Shown here in pieces: positions 17,583-25,128 of a stretch of DNA of 64,000 nt. The notes beneath the pieces are model-generated. The model made no database searches, was not told the origin of the DNA, and was given only the letters and a program-made list of their open reading frames with translations. The stretch comes from Hymenobacter artigasi. Its GTDB lineage: Bacteria; Bacteroidota; Bacteroidia; Cytophagales; Hymenobacteraceae. The stretch is from contig NZ_JAAVTK010000001.1 in the NCBI RefSeq assembly GCF_012275535.1, positions 434,001 to 498,000 of the forward strand, given 5' to 3'. The number at the start of each line of letters is the position of its first letter. The first letter of the stretch is position 1. Both the position numbers and the translations under genes were made by a program.

Positions 17583-18197
17583 TTATTCTTCGTCGGTGAC
17601 GTTGCGGTACTGGTTGATGAGCTTGTGGCCCTTGATGGTGGCCACGCCCAGCATGAAGTGCTCGAGCAGCGCAACCGACACGCGCTCCTTGGCAAAATCG
17701 CGGGTCGGGTAGAGTTCCGGGTCGAACTGCAGCTCAATCTGCGCCAGGCGCAGGCGCGACAGCACTTCCATGTCGAGGTCGGCCTGGAACAAGCCTTCCG
17801 CAATGCCCCGGCGCAGGTTTTCCTTGATTTGGGAGAGGATAAACTCGTTTTTGTGGGCCTGCCAGAGCTGCCAGGTGGCGGGGTGAAACTTGCGCAGGTC
17901 GTAGAAAATGCTGGGGTGCACGTTGCCAAACTCCTGCTTAATCCAGGCCAGCATCTGAAATAGCTCGTCGATGGCCGAGGAGGCGGCGTTTATCATCACC
18001 GTGCACTCGTTTTGGGTGCCGGCGAGGTGGCGGGTCATGGAGGCTTCCACAATCTGGTCCTTGTTTTCGAACCATTTGTAAAGGGTCTTTTTCGACATGG
18101 CCAGGTCGGCGGCGATATCGTCCATGCTCACGCTTTTGATGCCATTACGCATGAAAAGCTGCTGGGCGTGGTTCAGGATTCGGTCTTTGATTTCCAT
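17583..18197 (-). CDS. TetR-family transcriptional regulator of the efflux operon
   Basis: A 204-residue repressor. The N-terminal HTH (about 1-48) reads MEIKDRILNHAQQLFMRNGI, then SVSMDDIAADLAMSKKTLYK, the TetR recognition helix. The C-terminal helical domain is the ligand and dimerisation part. The ATG at 18197 is chosen because it begins the conserved HTH; an in-frame upstream extension to 18308 would run through the promoter and operator. It is the first gene of the leftward operon. A perfect inverted repeat covers its promoter, so autoregulation is likely. Confidence 0.9.
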   Translation of the reverse strand: MEIKDRILNHAQQLFMRNGIKSVSMDDIAADLAMSKKTLYKWFENKDQIVEASMTRHLAGTQNECTVMINAASSAIDELFQMLAWIKQEFGNVHPSIFYDLRKFHPATWQLWQAHKNEFILSQIKENLRRGIAEGLFQADLDMEVLSRLRLAQIELQFDPELYPTRDFAKERVSVALLEHFMLGVATIKGHKLINQYRNVTDEE

Positions 18198-18208
18198 AGC
18201 TAACGCCG

Positions 18209-18242
18209 CAAAGATACAATGGAAACTTTTATCGTGCTCAAA
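18209..18242 (-). promoter_or_regulatory. Bacteroidota-type promoter of the tetR-efflux operon
   Basis: On the minus strand TTTG (18239-18242), a 22-base spacer and TATCTTTG (18209-18216) match the -33 TTTG / -7 TAnnTTTG consensus. The -7 element ends 12 bases before the tetR ATG, so the leader would be very short. Confidence 0.7.
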
Positions 18243-18249
18243 GTTTCCA
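18220..18249. promoter_or_regulatory. Probable TetR operator
   Basis: A perfect 10-bp inverted repeat, TGGAAACTTT (18220-18229) with AAAGTTTCCA (18240-18249), has a 10-base spacer. It overlaps the -33 element and spacer of the tetR promoter, as expected for a TetR-family autorepressor site. Confidence 0.75.
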
Positions 18250-18384
18250 CTTTCTTTTTTGGCATTCCCCGCTACTCCGGGCACTTTTCGTCCCTGCCTG
18301 ACGCACACCGGCCGGAAATACTTTACAAGTGCCCGAAAAACAGCAAGTCGCCCGCCACACGGCTAACTAATTTAAGTAGTATTA

Positions 18385-18417
18385 CAAAGCTAATAAAATT
18401 AGTTGTATTGTATTCAA
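18385..18417 (-). promoter_or_regulatory. Possible second upstream promoter, A/T-rich region
   Basis: The minus strand reads TTG (18415-18417), 22 bases, then TAGCTTTG (18385-18392), the same spacing as the tetR promoter. It lies in an A/T-rich stretch (about 18360-18440). A plus-strand TACTTTTG at 18483-18490 may belong to ispF. Both are motif-only. The 328-base gap 18198-18525 holds nothing else recognisable. Confidence 0.35.
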
Positions 18418-18525
18418 TAATCATATTATTAATTTGTAAACAGTTCTGGGTAGCTGGCACAGCTGAAGAACTCGCTGCCGGGTACTTTTGCGGCGGCCGC
18501 ATCGGCCAGCCCTTATTTTGACCCT

Positions 18526-19005
18526 ATGAAAATCCGGACCGGCTTCGGCTACGACGTTCACCAATTGAAAGAAGGCCTGCCCTTCTGGCTCGGCGGCATT
18601 GAGGTGCCGCACACCCACGGCGCGCTGGGCCACTCCGATGCCGACGTGCTCATCCACGTTATCTGCGATGCGCTGCTGGGTGCGGCCAACCTGCGCGACA
18701 TCGGCTTCCACTTCCCCGACACCGACCCGCAGTACAAGGGCATCGACTCGAAAAAGCTGCTCTCCGGCGTGATGCGCCTGCTGCGCGAACGCGGCTACGA
18801 GGTGGGCAACATCGACTCGACCATTTGCCTGGAGCAGCCCAAGGTGAACCCGCACATTCCGGAAATGCAGCGCGTGCTGGCCGCCGTGATGGGCATTGCC
18901 GAAGAGGATATTTCCATCAAAGCAACCACCACCGAAAAACTGGGTTTTGTGGGCACCGGCGAGGGCGTGGCCGCCTACGCCAGCGTGCTGATTGTGAAAG
19001 CTTGA
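18526..19005 (+). CDS. ispF: 2-C-methyl-D-erythritol 2,4-cyclodiphosphate synthase
   Basis: A 159-residue enzyme of the MEP isoprenoid pathway that forms the cyclodiphosphate from the CDP-ME phosphate intermediate, releasing CMP. The start motif RTGFGYDVH supplies metal ligands D10 and H12, and H44 (DADVLIHVICD) completes the site. GIDSKKLL and the C-terminal KATTTEKLGFVGTGEG are family-typical. Length is normal. It is apparently monocistronic; a palindromic repeat follows six bases after its stop. Confidence 0.97.
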   Translation: MKIRTGFGYDVHQLKEGLPFWLGGIEVPHTHGALGHSDADVLIHVICDALLGAANLRDIGFHFPDTDPQYKGIDSKKLLSGVMRLLRERGYEVGNIDSTICLEQPKVNPHIPEMQRVLAAVMGIAEEDISIKATTTEKLGFVGTGEGVAAYASVLIVKA

Positions 19006-19010
19006 TTACC

Positions 19011-19107
19011 CGTCATGCCGAGCGCAGCCGAGGCATCTCGCTCGCTCCGTTGCTATGGTATTGATTACTGCAGCACGCGAGATGCCTCGGCTGCGCTCGG
19101 CATGACG
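19011..19107. repeat. Palindromic repeat, family A, copy 2
   Basis: Perfect 31-bp inverted arms (19011-19041 and 19077-19107) begin CGTCATGCCGAGCGCAGCCG. They fill the gap between ispF and the first M28 peptidase gene. Confidence 0.92.
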
Positions 19108-19144
19108 AACCATATAAAAACCTGATTCCCATTACTCAACATCA

Positions 19145-20809
19145 ATGAAGCAAACCCCTCTCCTGCTGGCCTTTCTCGCGCTGGCCAGTGCCGCCCCGGC
19201 CCACGCCCAGGGCAAGGTTAAAGTAAAGATTAAGCCGGCGACCAATGCGCCCGCTACGAAAATAAAGACCACCAGCGCACCCGCCGAGAAAGACTGGAGC
19301 GTGCAGTATGCCGACCAGGTAACCGCCGAGCGCCTGCGCACGCACCTGGCCGTGCTGGCCTCGGATGAGTACGAAGGCCGCGAAACCGGCCAGAAGGGCC
19401 AGCACATGGCCGCCGACTACGTAGCCACGCAGTTTAAAGCCGCCGGCCTGACCGGCCCCGTGACCACCGGCACCGACCCCTACCAGCAGCATTTCGATGT
19501 GGAGCAGGTGACCTGGGCCGACGGCGCGACCCTGAAAGTGGGCAAGACCAGCTACGCCTGGCTGACGGACTTCTACGGCCTCGGCGACTCGCCCTTCGGC
19601 CAGGAAACCAGCGTGAAGCCGGTTTTTGTGGGCTACGGCATCGAGCAGGCCGGCTATTCCGACTATGCCAACGTGGACGTGAAAGGCAAGGACATTCTGG
19701 TGCTGATGGGCGAGCCTACCGGCGACGGTGGCAAAGCCCTGCTCAGCGCCGACGGCTCGCCTACGAAATGGGGCACCGACTACCGGGGAAAGGCCCAGCT
19801 GGCCGCCCAGAAGGGGGCCCGCACGGTGTTCTTCGTGAGCTTCAACCCCACCAGCAACTTCGCCAAGCTAACGGCGCGCATGGCCCCGTACATTTCGCGG
19901 CCGTCGATGGTGATGGTGGGCAATGACAAGCCGAGCCGCACGCCTTCGTTCTTCATCTCGCCGGCCGTGGGGCTGGCCGTGCTGGGCACGACCGATGCGG
20001 CGATGCAGACCTACCTGGGCAAAATCAACGCGACCAAGCAGCCGGTGGCCGCTACGTTTAAGGTGGTGCCGATGCAGATTAAAGCCGAGCGCAAGCGCGA
20101 AAAGCTGGACACGCAGAACGTGCTGGGCTTCATCGAGGGCACGGATAAGAAGGAAGACATCATCGTGATTTCGGCCCACCACGACCACCTCGGCAAGCAC
20201 GACGGGCAGGTGTTTAACGGGGCCGATGATGACGGCTCGGGCACCACGGCCATTATTACGATGGCCGAGGCGTTTGCCAAGGCCAAGCAGGAAGGCCATG
20301 GGCCCCGCCGCAGCCTGCTGTTTCTGAGCGTGACGGGCGAGGAAAAGGGTCTTTTTGGCTCGGAATACTACTCGAAGCACCCCATTTTCCCGCTGGCCAG
20401 CACCGAGCTCGACCTGAACGTGGACATGATTGGGCGCACCGACGTGGAGCACGAGGGCAAGCCCGACTACGTGTACGTCATCGGCTCCGACAAGCTGGCC
20501 TCGGAACTGAAGGTGATTCTGGAGGCGCAGAACAAGCAGTACGGCCCCATCGACCTGGACTACCGCTTCGACGACCCCAACGACCCGAACCGCTTTTACT
20601 ACCGCTCCGACCACTACAACTTCGCGGTGAACAAGGTACCGGTGGCGTTTTTCTTCAACGGCGTGCACGCCGACTACCACCAGCAGAGCGACGAAATCGA
20701 GAAAATCGAGTTTGCGAAGATGGAGAAGCGCGCGCGCCTGGTGTTCCACACGGCCTGGGAGCTGGCCAACCGCGACGGCCGCATTGTCGTTGATTCGAAC
20801 AAGCCGTAG
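19145..20809 (+). CDS. Secreted M28-family zinc peptidase (paralogue 1)
   Basis: A 554-residue protein with a signal peptide (MKQTPLLLAFLALASAAPAH, cleavage near AHAQ). It has a PA-like insert and an M28 catalytic domain. Probable zinc ligands and catalytic residues are visible: H in VISAHHDHLG, D in NGADDDGSGT, EE in VTGEEKGLFGSEYY, D in NVDMIGRTD, and H in YRSDHYNFA. It is probably an aminopeptidase acting in the periplasm or outside the cell. It is paralogous along its length to the next gene; both end in REGRIVVDSNKP-like sequence (here NRDGRIVVDSNKP). Confidence 0.92.
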   Translation: MKQTPLLLAFLALASAAPAHAQGKVKVKIKPATNAPATKIKTTSAPAEKDWSVQYADQVTAERLRTHLAVLASDEYEGRETGQKGQHMAADYVATQFKAAGLTGPVTTGTDPYQQHFDVEQVTWADGATLKVGKTSYAWLTDFYGLGDSPFGQETSVKPVFVGYGIEQAGYSDYANVDVKGKDILVLMGEPTGDGGKALLSADGSPTKWGTDYRGKAQLAAQKGARTVFFVSFNPTSNFAKLTARMAPYISRPSMVMVGNDKPSRTPSFFISPAVGLAVLGTTDAAMQTYLGKINATKQPVAATFKVVPMQIKAERKREKLDTQNVLGFIEGTDKKEDIIVISAHHDHLGKHDGQVFNGADDDGSGTTAIITMAEAFAKAKQEGHGPRRSLLFLSVTGEEKGLFGSEYYSKHPIFPLASTELDLNVDMIGRTDVEHEGKPDYVYVIGSDKLASELKVILEAQNKQYGPIDLDYRFDDPNDPNRFYYRSDHYNFAVNKVPVAFFFNGVHADYHQQSDEIEKIEFAKMEKRARLVFHTAWELANRDGRIVVDSNKP

Positions 20810-20832
20810 CGCCAGGATTTTGCGCATGTCGT

Positions 20833-20940
20833 AGAACGTCATGCCGAGCGCAGCCGAGGCATCTCGCGTGCCGCAGTAATTCATTCAATTGAGTTACTAC
20901 CACGAGCGAGATGCCTCGGCTACGCTCGGCATGACGTTCT
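20833..20940. repeat. Palindromic repeat, family A, copy 3
   Basis: 35-bp inverted arms (20833-20867 and 20906-20940) have one mismatch. They share the GTCATGCCGAGCGCAGCCGA core with the copy at 19011. The element separates the two paralogous peptidase genes. Confidence 0.92.
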
Positions 20941-20968
20941 TTTTATTCTCCTTTTCTCGCTATCCTCC

Positions 20969-22645
20969 ATGCTGAAAACTTATGCGCTGGCAGCCCTCCT
21001 ACTGGCCGGCGCTCTACCCGCCGCCGCCCAGCCTGCCCCCACCAAAATCAAGCTGAAGACCAAAGGCCCGGCCCCTACCCCCGCCGCGCCCACCCTTTCG
21101 CAGACCTACGCCGCCCTCATTCAGCCCGCCGACCTGCGCGCGCACCTCACGGTGGTGGCTTCGGATGCGTTTCAGGGGCGCGAGGCGGGCCAACCGGGCC
21201 AGAAGCTGGCAGCAGAATACCTGGTGAAGCAGTTGGCCGAAATTGGCCTGCAAGGGCCGGTTTCGGACAGCGACAACCCGTATTTGCAGCACTTCCAACT
21301 CACGCACAGCACCTATGCGCCGGGCGGGTATATAAAAATCGGGGCGCAGCGCTACGACTACCTGAAGGACTGGTTCAGCTACGGGCCCATGCCGTCGCCC
21401 TTCCTCACCGAAACAGCTTCGCAGCCGGTATTTGCGGGCTTTGGGGTGGAGCAGGGCGCGTATTCGGACTATGCGGGGCTGGATGTGAAGGACCGCGATG
21501 TAGTCGTTATGATGGGCGAGCCGCAGGACGAGCGCGGCCGCAAGCTACTGAAACCCATAGGCCGCAAGGCCGACTACTGGGAGTCGGGCCTGCGCAAGGC
21601 GGCGCTGGCCAAGGCCCACGGCGCCCGCAGCATTTTCCTGATGACGTTTGCCCCGACGGCCGATTTCCGGAAGCAGACAACCGAGCTGGGCGAGTCGTTG
21701 CGCGAGCCCGCGTTTTCGCTGCCCGACCCCGGCCCGGAAATCATCGACACGGTGGCCGAGAACATCCCGCCGGGCATCGGCGTGTACTTCACCTCGCAGG
21801 ATTTGGGACTGGCCATGGCCGGCACTACCCTGAACGGGCTGCTCAGCTACGTGCGGGCGCTGGGCCGGGCCGGCCGGCCGGTACCGGCGGGCTTTCAGGC
21901 TCCGGCGGCGGCAATATATCTACCCCAGACGCAGCTGCCGCTCACCACGGAGAACGTACTGGGCTTTCTGGAAGGCTCGGATAAGAAAGACGAGGTGCTG
22001 GTGGTTTCGGCCCACTACGACCATTTGGGCGTGAAGCACGACACGATTTATAACGGGGCCGACGATGACGGCTCGGGCACGGTGGCGGTGCTGGCGCTGG
22101 CCAAGGCGTTTGCCCAGGCCAAAAAGGATGGGTACGGCCCGCGCCGCAGCATCCTGTTTGTGCTGATGACGGCGGAGGAAGAGGGCCTGTTTGGCTCGGA
22201 ATACTACACGGCGCACCCGGTGCTGCCGCTGGCCAGCACCATCGCCGACCTGAACATTGACATGGTGGGCCGCACCGACCGCAAGCACAGCGCGAAGCGG
22301 CATTTTGTGTGCATCGTGGGTTCGGATAAGCTCTCGTCGGAGCTGCACGCCATCAACGAAGCGGCCAACCGCGACTACACGCACCTGGAGCTGGACTACC
22401 ATTTCAACGTGCCCGACGAGCCGGAGCACATCTACTACCGCTCAGACCACTACAACTTTGCGCGGCGCAAAATCCCGGTCATCTTCTATACGACCGGCGA
22501 GCACGCCAACTATCATCGGGCCACGGATGATGTGGAGAAGATAGAATTCGATAAATTAGCGGAACGGGCCCAGCTGGTTTTCTACACGGCCTGGGAGCTG
22601 GCCAACCGGGAGGGGCGGATTGTGGTGGATTCTAATAAGCCCTGA
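20969..22645 (+). CDS. Secreted M28-family zinc peptidase (paralogue 2)
   Basis: A 558-residue protein with a signal peptide (MLKTYALAALLLAGALPAAA, cleavage near AAAQ), the same architecture as its upstream neighbour. The catalytic set is intact: VVSAHYDHLG, NGADDDGSGT, MTAEEEGLFGSEYY, NIDMVGRTD and YRSDHYNFA. The two genes differ mainly in the PA-like insert region, so substrate choice may differ. Tandem duplication is inferred. The stop lies six bases before the left inverted repeat of the GxxExxY cassette. Confidence 0.92.
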   Translation: MLKTYALAALLLAGALPAAAQPAPTKIKLKTKGPAPTPAAPTLSQTYAALIQPADLRAHLTVVASDAFQGREAGQPGQKLAAEYLVKQLAEIGLQGPVSDSDNPYLQHFQLTHSTYAPGGYIKIGAQRYDYLKDWFSYGPMPSPFLTETASQPVFAGFGVEQGAYSDYAGLDVKDRDVVVMMGEPQDERGRKLLKPIGRKADYWESGLRKAALAKAHGARSIFLMTFAPTADFRKQTTELGESLREPAFSLPDPGPEIIDTVAENIPPGIGVYFTSQDLGLAMAGTTLNGLLSYVRALGRAGRPVPAGFQAPAAAIYLPQTQLPLTTENVLGFLEGSDKKDEVLVVSAHYDHLGVKHDTIYNGADDDGSGTVAVLALAKAFAQAKKDGYGPRRSILFVLMTAEEEGLFGSEYYTAHPVLPLASTIADLNIDMVGRTDRKHSAKRHFVCIVGSDKLSSELHAINEAANRDYTHLELDYHFNVPDEPEHIYYRSDHYNFARRKIPVIFYTTGEHANYHRATDDVEKIEFDKLAERAQLVFYTAWELANREGRIVVDSNKP

Positions 22646-22650
22646 TGTAG

Positions 22651-22689
22651 TTTTCGCACAGAGTTAAAGGGAGGTAAAAGGAGTTTCAC
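22651..22689 (+). repeat. Left inverted repeat of the GxxExxY cassette
   Basis: It begins TTTTCGCACAGAGTTAAAGG and contains a purine-rich GGGAGG. The heptamer CACAGAG occurs in it and again just inside (22687-22693). Confidence 0.95.
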
Positions 22690-22700
22690 AGAGGTTTGTT

Positions 22701-23072
22701 ATGGAGAGAGATGAACTGACAGGGCGAATTTTGGGCATTGCTTTCCGCGTGCACACTGTATTGGGTCCGGGGCTGCTGGAATCCGTGTATGAGGTTGCGT
22801 TGGCCCACGAGTTGCGGAAAGCGGGCCTGTTGGTGGCTACCCAGGTTGAAATGCCAGTAGTGTACGATGGTATTCGACTGGACCTGGCATTTCGGGCGGA
22901 TATGATTGTGGAGAGCAAGGTTATTCTGGAGTTGAAATCGGTTGAATATCTGGCCCCTGTTCATTCCAAGCAGCTGTTAAACTATCTGAGGCTTTCTGGC
23001 TTAAAAACCGGCCTACTGATTAACTTCAACACCATCTCCCTCAAAGACCAACTCATTCGGCTCTCCAACTGA
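22701..23072 (+). CDS. GxxExxY protein (PD-(D/E)xK nuclease-like fold)
   Basis: A 123-residue protein with the diagnostic motif GLLESVY (G24, E27, Y30). A hydrophobic core LGIAFRVHTVLGPG precedes it, and a nuclease-like strand pair follows (DLAFRADMIVESKVILELKS, with D and ExK), then HSKQLLNYLRL. The family is related to PD-(D/E)xK proteins and its biological role is unknown. It occurs widely and patchily in bacteria, often next to unrelated genes. Here the gene is the sole content of a unit bounded by perfect inverted repeats, and its G+C is lower than that of its neighbours. Confidence 0.9.
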   Translation: MERDELTGRILGIAFRVHTVLGPGLLESVYEVALAHELRKAGLLVATQVEMPVVYDGIRLDLAFRADMIVESKVILELKSVEYLAPVHSKQLLNYLRLSGLKTGLLINFNTISLKDQLIRLSN

Positions 23073-23076
23073 CTCG

Positions 23077-23115
23077 GTGAAACTCCTTTTACCTCCCTTT
23101 AACTCTGTGCGAAAA
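23077..23115 (-). repeat. Right inverted repeat of the GxxExxY cassette
   Basis: The exact reverse complement of 22651-22689. Its final A is the first base of the lutB start codon, so it now forms the upstream region of lutB. Confidence 0.95.
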
Positions 23116-24485
23116 TGAAAGCCGAACAGTTTCAAATCGACGCCGAGCGCAAAGCCTTCGACCGCGAGCATCGCCGCAAAATCCGCTTTAACATCGGCAA
23201 GTACGATGCGGCCGTGAGCACCGGCCTCAAGCTCTACGACCAGCACGAGCTGGCCCGCGACCGCGGCGCCTACCTCAAAGCCACCGTGCTGGAGAAGCTC
23301 GACGAGTACCTGCTGCAGTTCGAAGCCGCTTTCACGGCGCGTGGCGGCCGCGTGATTTGGGCCCGCGACGCGGCCGAGGCGCTGGCTAAAATCGGCAAGC
23401 TCACCAAGGCCCGCAACACCAAAACGGTGGTGAAGGCCAAGAGCATGACCACCGAGGAAATCCACCTCAACCACTACCTCGGCACCCAGGGCATTGAGTC
23501 GGTGGAGACGGACCTGGGCGAGTACATCGTGCAGCTAAACGGCGAGCGCCCCTACCACATTGTGACGCCCGCCATGCACCTGAGCAAGGCCGACATCAAC
23601 GACATTTTCGTGAAGCACCTGGGCACGAAATCGACCGACGATGCCCAGGAGCTCGTGCTCACGGCCCGCCACCTGCTGCGCGGCAAGTACACCAGCGCCG
23701 AGGTGGGTGTGACCGGTGGCAACTTTCTCATTGCCAAAGAAGGCGCCGTGGCCGTGACCGAGAACGAGGGCAACGCCCGCCTCTCGGCCACCTTCCCCAA
23801 GCTGCACATCGCGGTGGTGGGCATTGAGAAAATTATTCCGCAGCTCACGGATTTGGACCTGTTCTGGCCGCTGCTGAGCACTAGCGGCACGGGCCAGCAG
23901 GTCACGGTATACAACACGGTGTACTTCGGCCCGCGCCAGCCCGGCGAAGTGGATGGCCCGGAGGAAATGGTGGTGATTCTGCTCGACAACGGCCGCACCA
24001 ACCTGCTGGCCCAGCCAGACAAGCGCGCCGCCCTGCGCTGCATTCGCTGCGGGGCCTGCCTGAACGTGTGCCCGGTGTACAAGAACATCGGCGGCCACAC
24101 CTACGAAACCACGTACTCCGGCCCCATCGGCTCGGTTATCAGCCCGCACCTGAGCGGCCTGCCCGAGCACAAGCACCTGAGCTACGCCAGCAGCCTGTGC
24201 GGGGCCTGCACCACGGTGTGCCCGGTTCGCATTCCGCTGCACAGTCTGCTATTGCTCAACCGCCAGCAAAGCGTGGCGGAAGGCTACGCGCCCACCGAGG
24301 AGAAGCTCGCCATCGGGCTGTGGAAGTGGAGCATGCAGCACCGCTGGGCCCTCGACCTGCTGCCCGTGAAGCTGAAGGACTGGAGCCTGGGCCGCCTGCT
24401 GGGCCAAGTGGGCTGGAGCAAGCGCCGCGAAAGCCTGCACATTGCCGGGCCCTCGTTCCGGGCGCTGTGGCGGGCACGGCAATAG
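23115..24485 (+). CDS. lutB: LutB-like iron-sulfur protein (lactate utilisation)
   Basis: A 456-residue protein of the LutB/YkgF family. The N-terminal LUD domain (about 65-290) includes EEIHLNHYLGTQGIESVETD. A ferredoxin-like region binds 4Fe-4S clusters through RCIRCGACLNVCPVY and CGACTTVCPVRIPL. A C-terminal extension ends near FRALWRARQ. LutB normally works with LutA and LutC to oxidise L-lactate; neither partner is adjacent here. The start is the ATG that abuts the right inverted repeat of the GxxExxY cassette, and an internal start is unlikely because KAEQFQIDAERKAF is family-like. Confidence 0.9.
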   Translation: MKAEQFQIDAERKAFDREHRRKIRFNIGKYDAAVSTGLKLYDQHELARDRGAYLKATVLEKLDEYLLQFEAAFTARGGRVIWARDAAEALAKIGKLTKARNTKTVVKAKSMTTEEIHLNHYLGTQGIESVETDLGEYIVQLNGERPYHIVTPAMHLSKADINDIFVKHLGTKSTDDAQELVLTARHLLRGKYTSAEVGVTGGNFLIAKEGAVAVTENEGNARLSATFPKLHIAVVGIEKIIPQLTDLDLFWPLLSTSGTGQQVTVYNTVYFGPRQPGEVDGPEEMVVILLDNGRTNLLAQPDKRAALRCIRCGACLNVCPVYKNIGGHTYETTYSGPIGSVISPHLSGLPEHKHLSYASSLCGACTTVCPVRIPLHSLLLLNRQQSVAEGYAPTEEKLAIGLWKWSMQHRWALDLLPVKLKDWSLGRLLGQVGWSKRRESLHIAGPSFRALWRARQ

Positions 24486-24502
24486 CCTTTAAAGAATATC
24501 AG

Positions 24503-24518
24503 CGGCAATATATTGCCG
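24503..24518. promoter_or_regulatory. HipB operator 1
   Basis: A perfect 16-bp palindrome, CGGCAATATATTGCCG. The same 14-bp core recurs at 24565, 61 bases away centre to centre. It lies between lutB and hipB. Confidence 0.75.
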
Positions 24519-24564
24519 GTTTGGTTGAAAAGCTATACGTTTTGACTTGTTTTTGTCTAATACA

Positions 24565-24578
24565 GGCAATATATTGCC
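24565..24578. promoter_or_regulatory. HipB operator 2
   Basis: The palindrome GGCAATATATTGCC, identical to the core of operator 1, ends 20 bases before the hipB GTG. An A/T-rich stretch between the two operators probably holds the promoter, though no exact TAnnTTTG is seen. Confidence 0.75.
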
Positions 24579-24598
24579 GTATCAATTCCCTGAAAACA

Positions 24599-24796
24599 GT
24601 GCAAATAATCGGCAGTACAATTCGTGTCAGTCGCGAAAGGGCGGGCCTTACCCAGGAAGAGTTGGCTGAATTAGGACAGGTTTCGGTCCGGACTATCCGC
24701 GACCTGGAAAGTGGCCGGGGCAACATTGGTATTCGGCCGTTGAGCCAGCTGACGCAGGTTTTAGGCCTCACAATCGAAATAAAGCCCACCGTATGA
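24599..24796 (+). CDS. hipB: HipB antitoxin, HTH (XRE/Cro type)
   Basis: A 65-residue DNA-binding protein starting at GTG. The HTH is clear: RVSRERAGLTQEELAELGQV, then SVRTIRDLESGRGN and LSQLTQVLGLTIEIK. The GTG is chosen because no ATG exists in frame between the operators and the HTH. In HipBST systems HipB binds operators and represses the operon; two matching palindromes lie directly upstream. Its stop overlaps the hipS start as ATGA (24793-24796), implying translational coupling. It would be easily missed because of its size and GTG start. Confidence 0.85.
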   Translation: MQIIGSTIRVSRERAGLTQEELAELGQVSVRTIRDLESGRGNIGIRPLSQLTQVLGLTIEIKPTV

Positions 24797-25128
24797 AAAG
24801 GACCGTTGGGGAAGTCTTATACAACGGTGTTGTGGCCGGAAACCTGCGTCAAACCGGTGCTGGCTTTGTTTTTCGCTACCATTCAGATTACTTGCTGTCG
24901 GCGCATCCGCCCATCAGCCTCACGCTGCCGAAGCAACCGGCGGCTTTCGTAGCGCCGGTGCTGTTTGCTTTTTTTGCTGGTTTGCTGGCCGAAGGCACGG
25001 CCAAGGACCTACAATGCCGCACCCTGCATCTGGACGAAAAAGACTATTTCACCCGACTTCTGCTGACGGCCCATTCCGAAACAATCGGCGCGGTTACGGT
25101 GCGCGCCATTCCCGAAGACCTGATATGA
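24793..25128 (+). CDS. hipS: HipS, HipA N-terminal-domain protein of a HipBST system
   Basis: A 111-residue protein equal to the N-terminal subdomain of HipA, as a separate gene: GEVLYNGVVAGNLRQTGAGF, SLTLPKQP, and PVLFAFFAGLLAEG (the canonical 'F.GLLPEG' region). In the characterised E. coli O127 HipBST system HipS is the antitoxin that blocks the HipT kinase; that role is inferred here from organisation. Both ends overlap neighbours by ATGA (24793-24796 and 25125-25128). Confidence 0.88.
   Translation: MKRTVGEVLYNGVVAGNLRQTGAGFVFRYHSDYLLSAHPPISLTLPKQPAAFVAPVLFAFFAGLLAEGTAKDLQCRTLHLDEKDYFTRLLLTAHSETIGAVTVRAIPEDLI

Larger units (their letters stand above)
22651..23115. mobile_element. GxxExxY cassette bounded by perfect 39-bp inverted repeats
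   Basis: A 465-base unit holds one gene (22701-23072) and is bounded by perfect inverted repeats at 22651-22689 and 23077-23115. The match continues inward with one mismatch. The right arm ends on the first base of the lutB ATG. No target-site duplication is evident, and the cassette has no transposase. Calling it mobile is inference from the symmetric ends and the known scattered distribution of GxxExxY genes. Confidence 0.6.

Noticed and set aside
17543..17929. An N-terminal extension of the TolC-like frame into tetR
   Set aside because: A clear signal peptide begins at the ATG at 17542, and the upstream part is an off-frame reading of tetR.
24068..24598. A long upstream extension of the hipB reading frame
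   Set aside because: It overlaps lutB in another frame and runs through the operators; the HTH begins right after the GTG at 24599.
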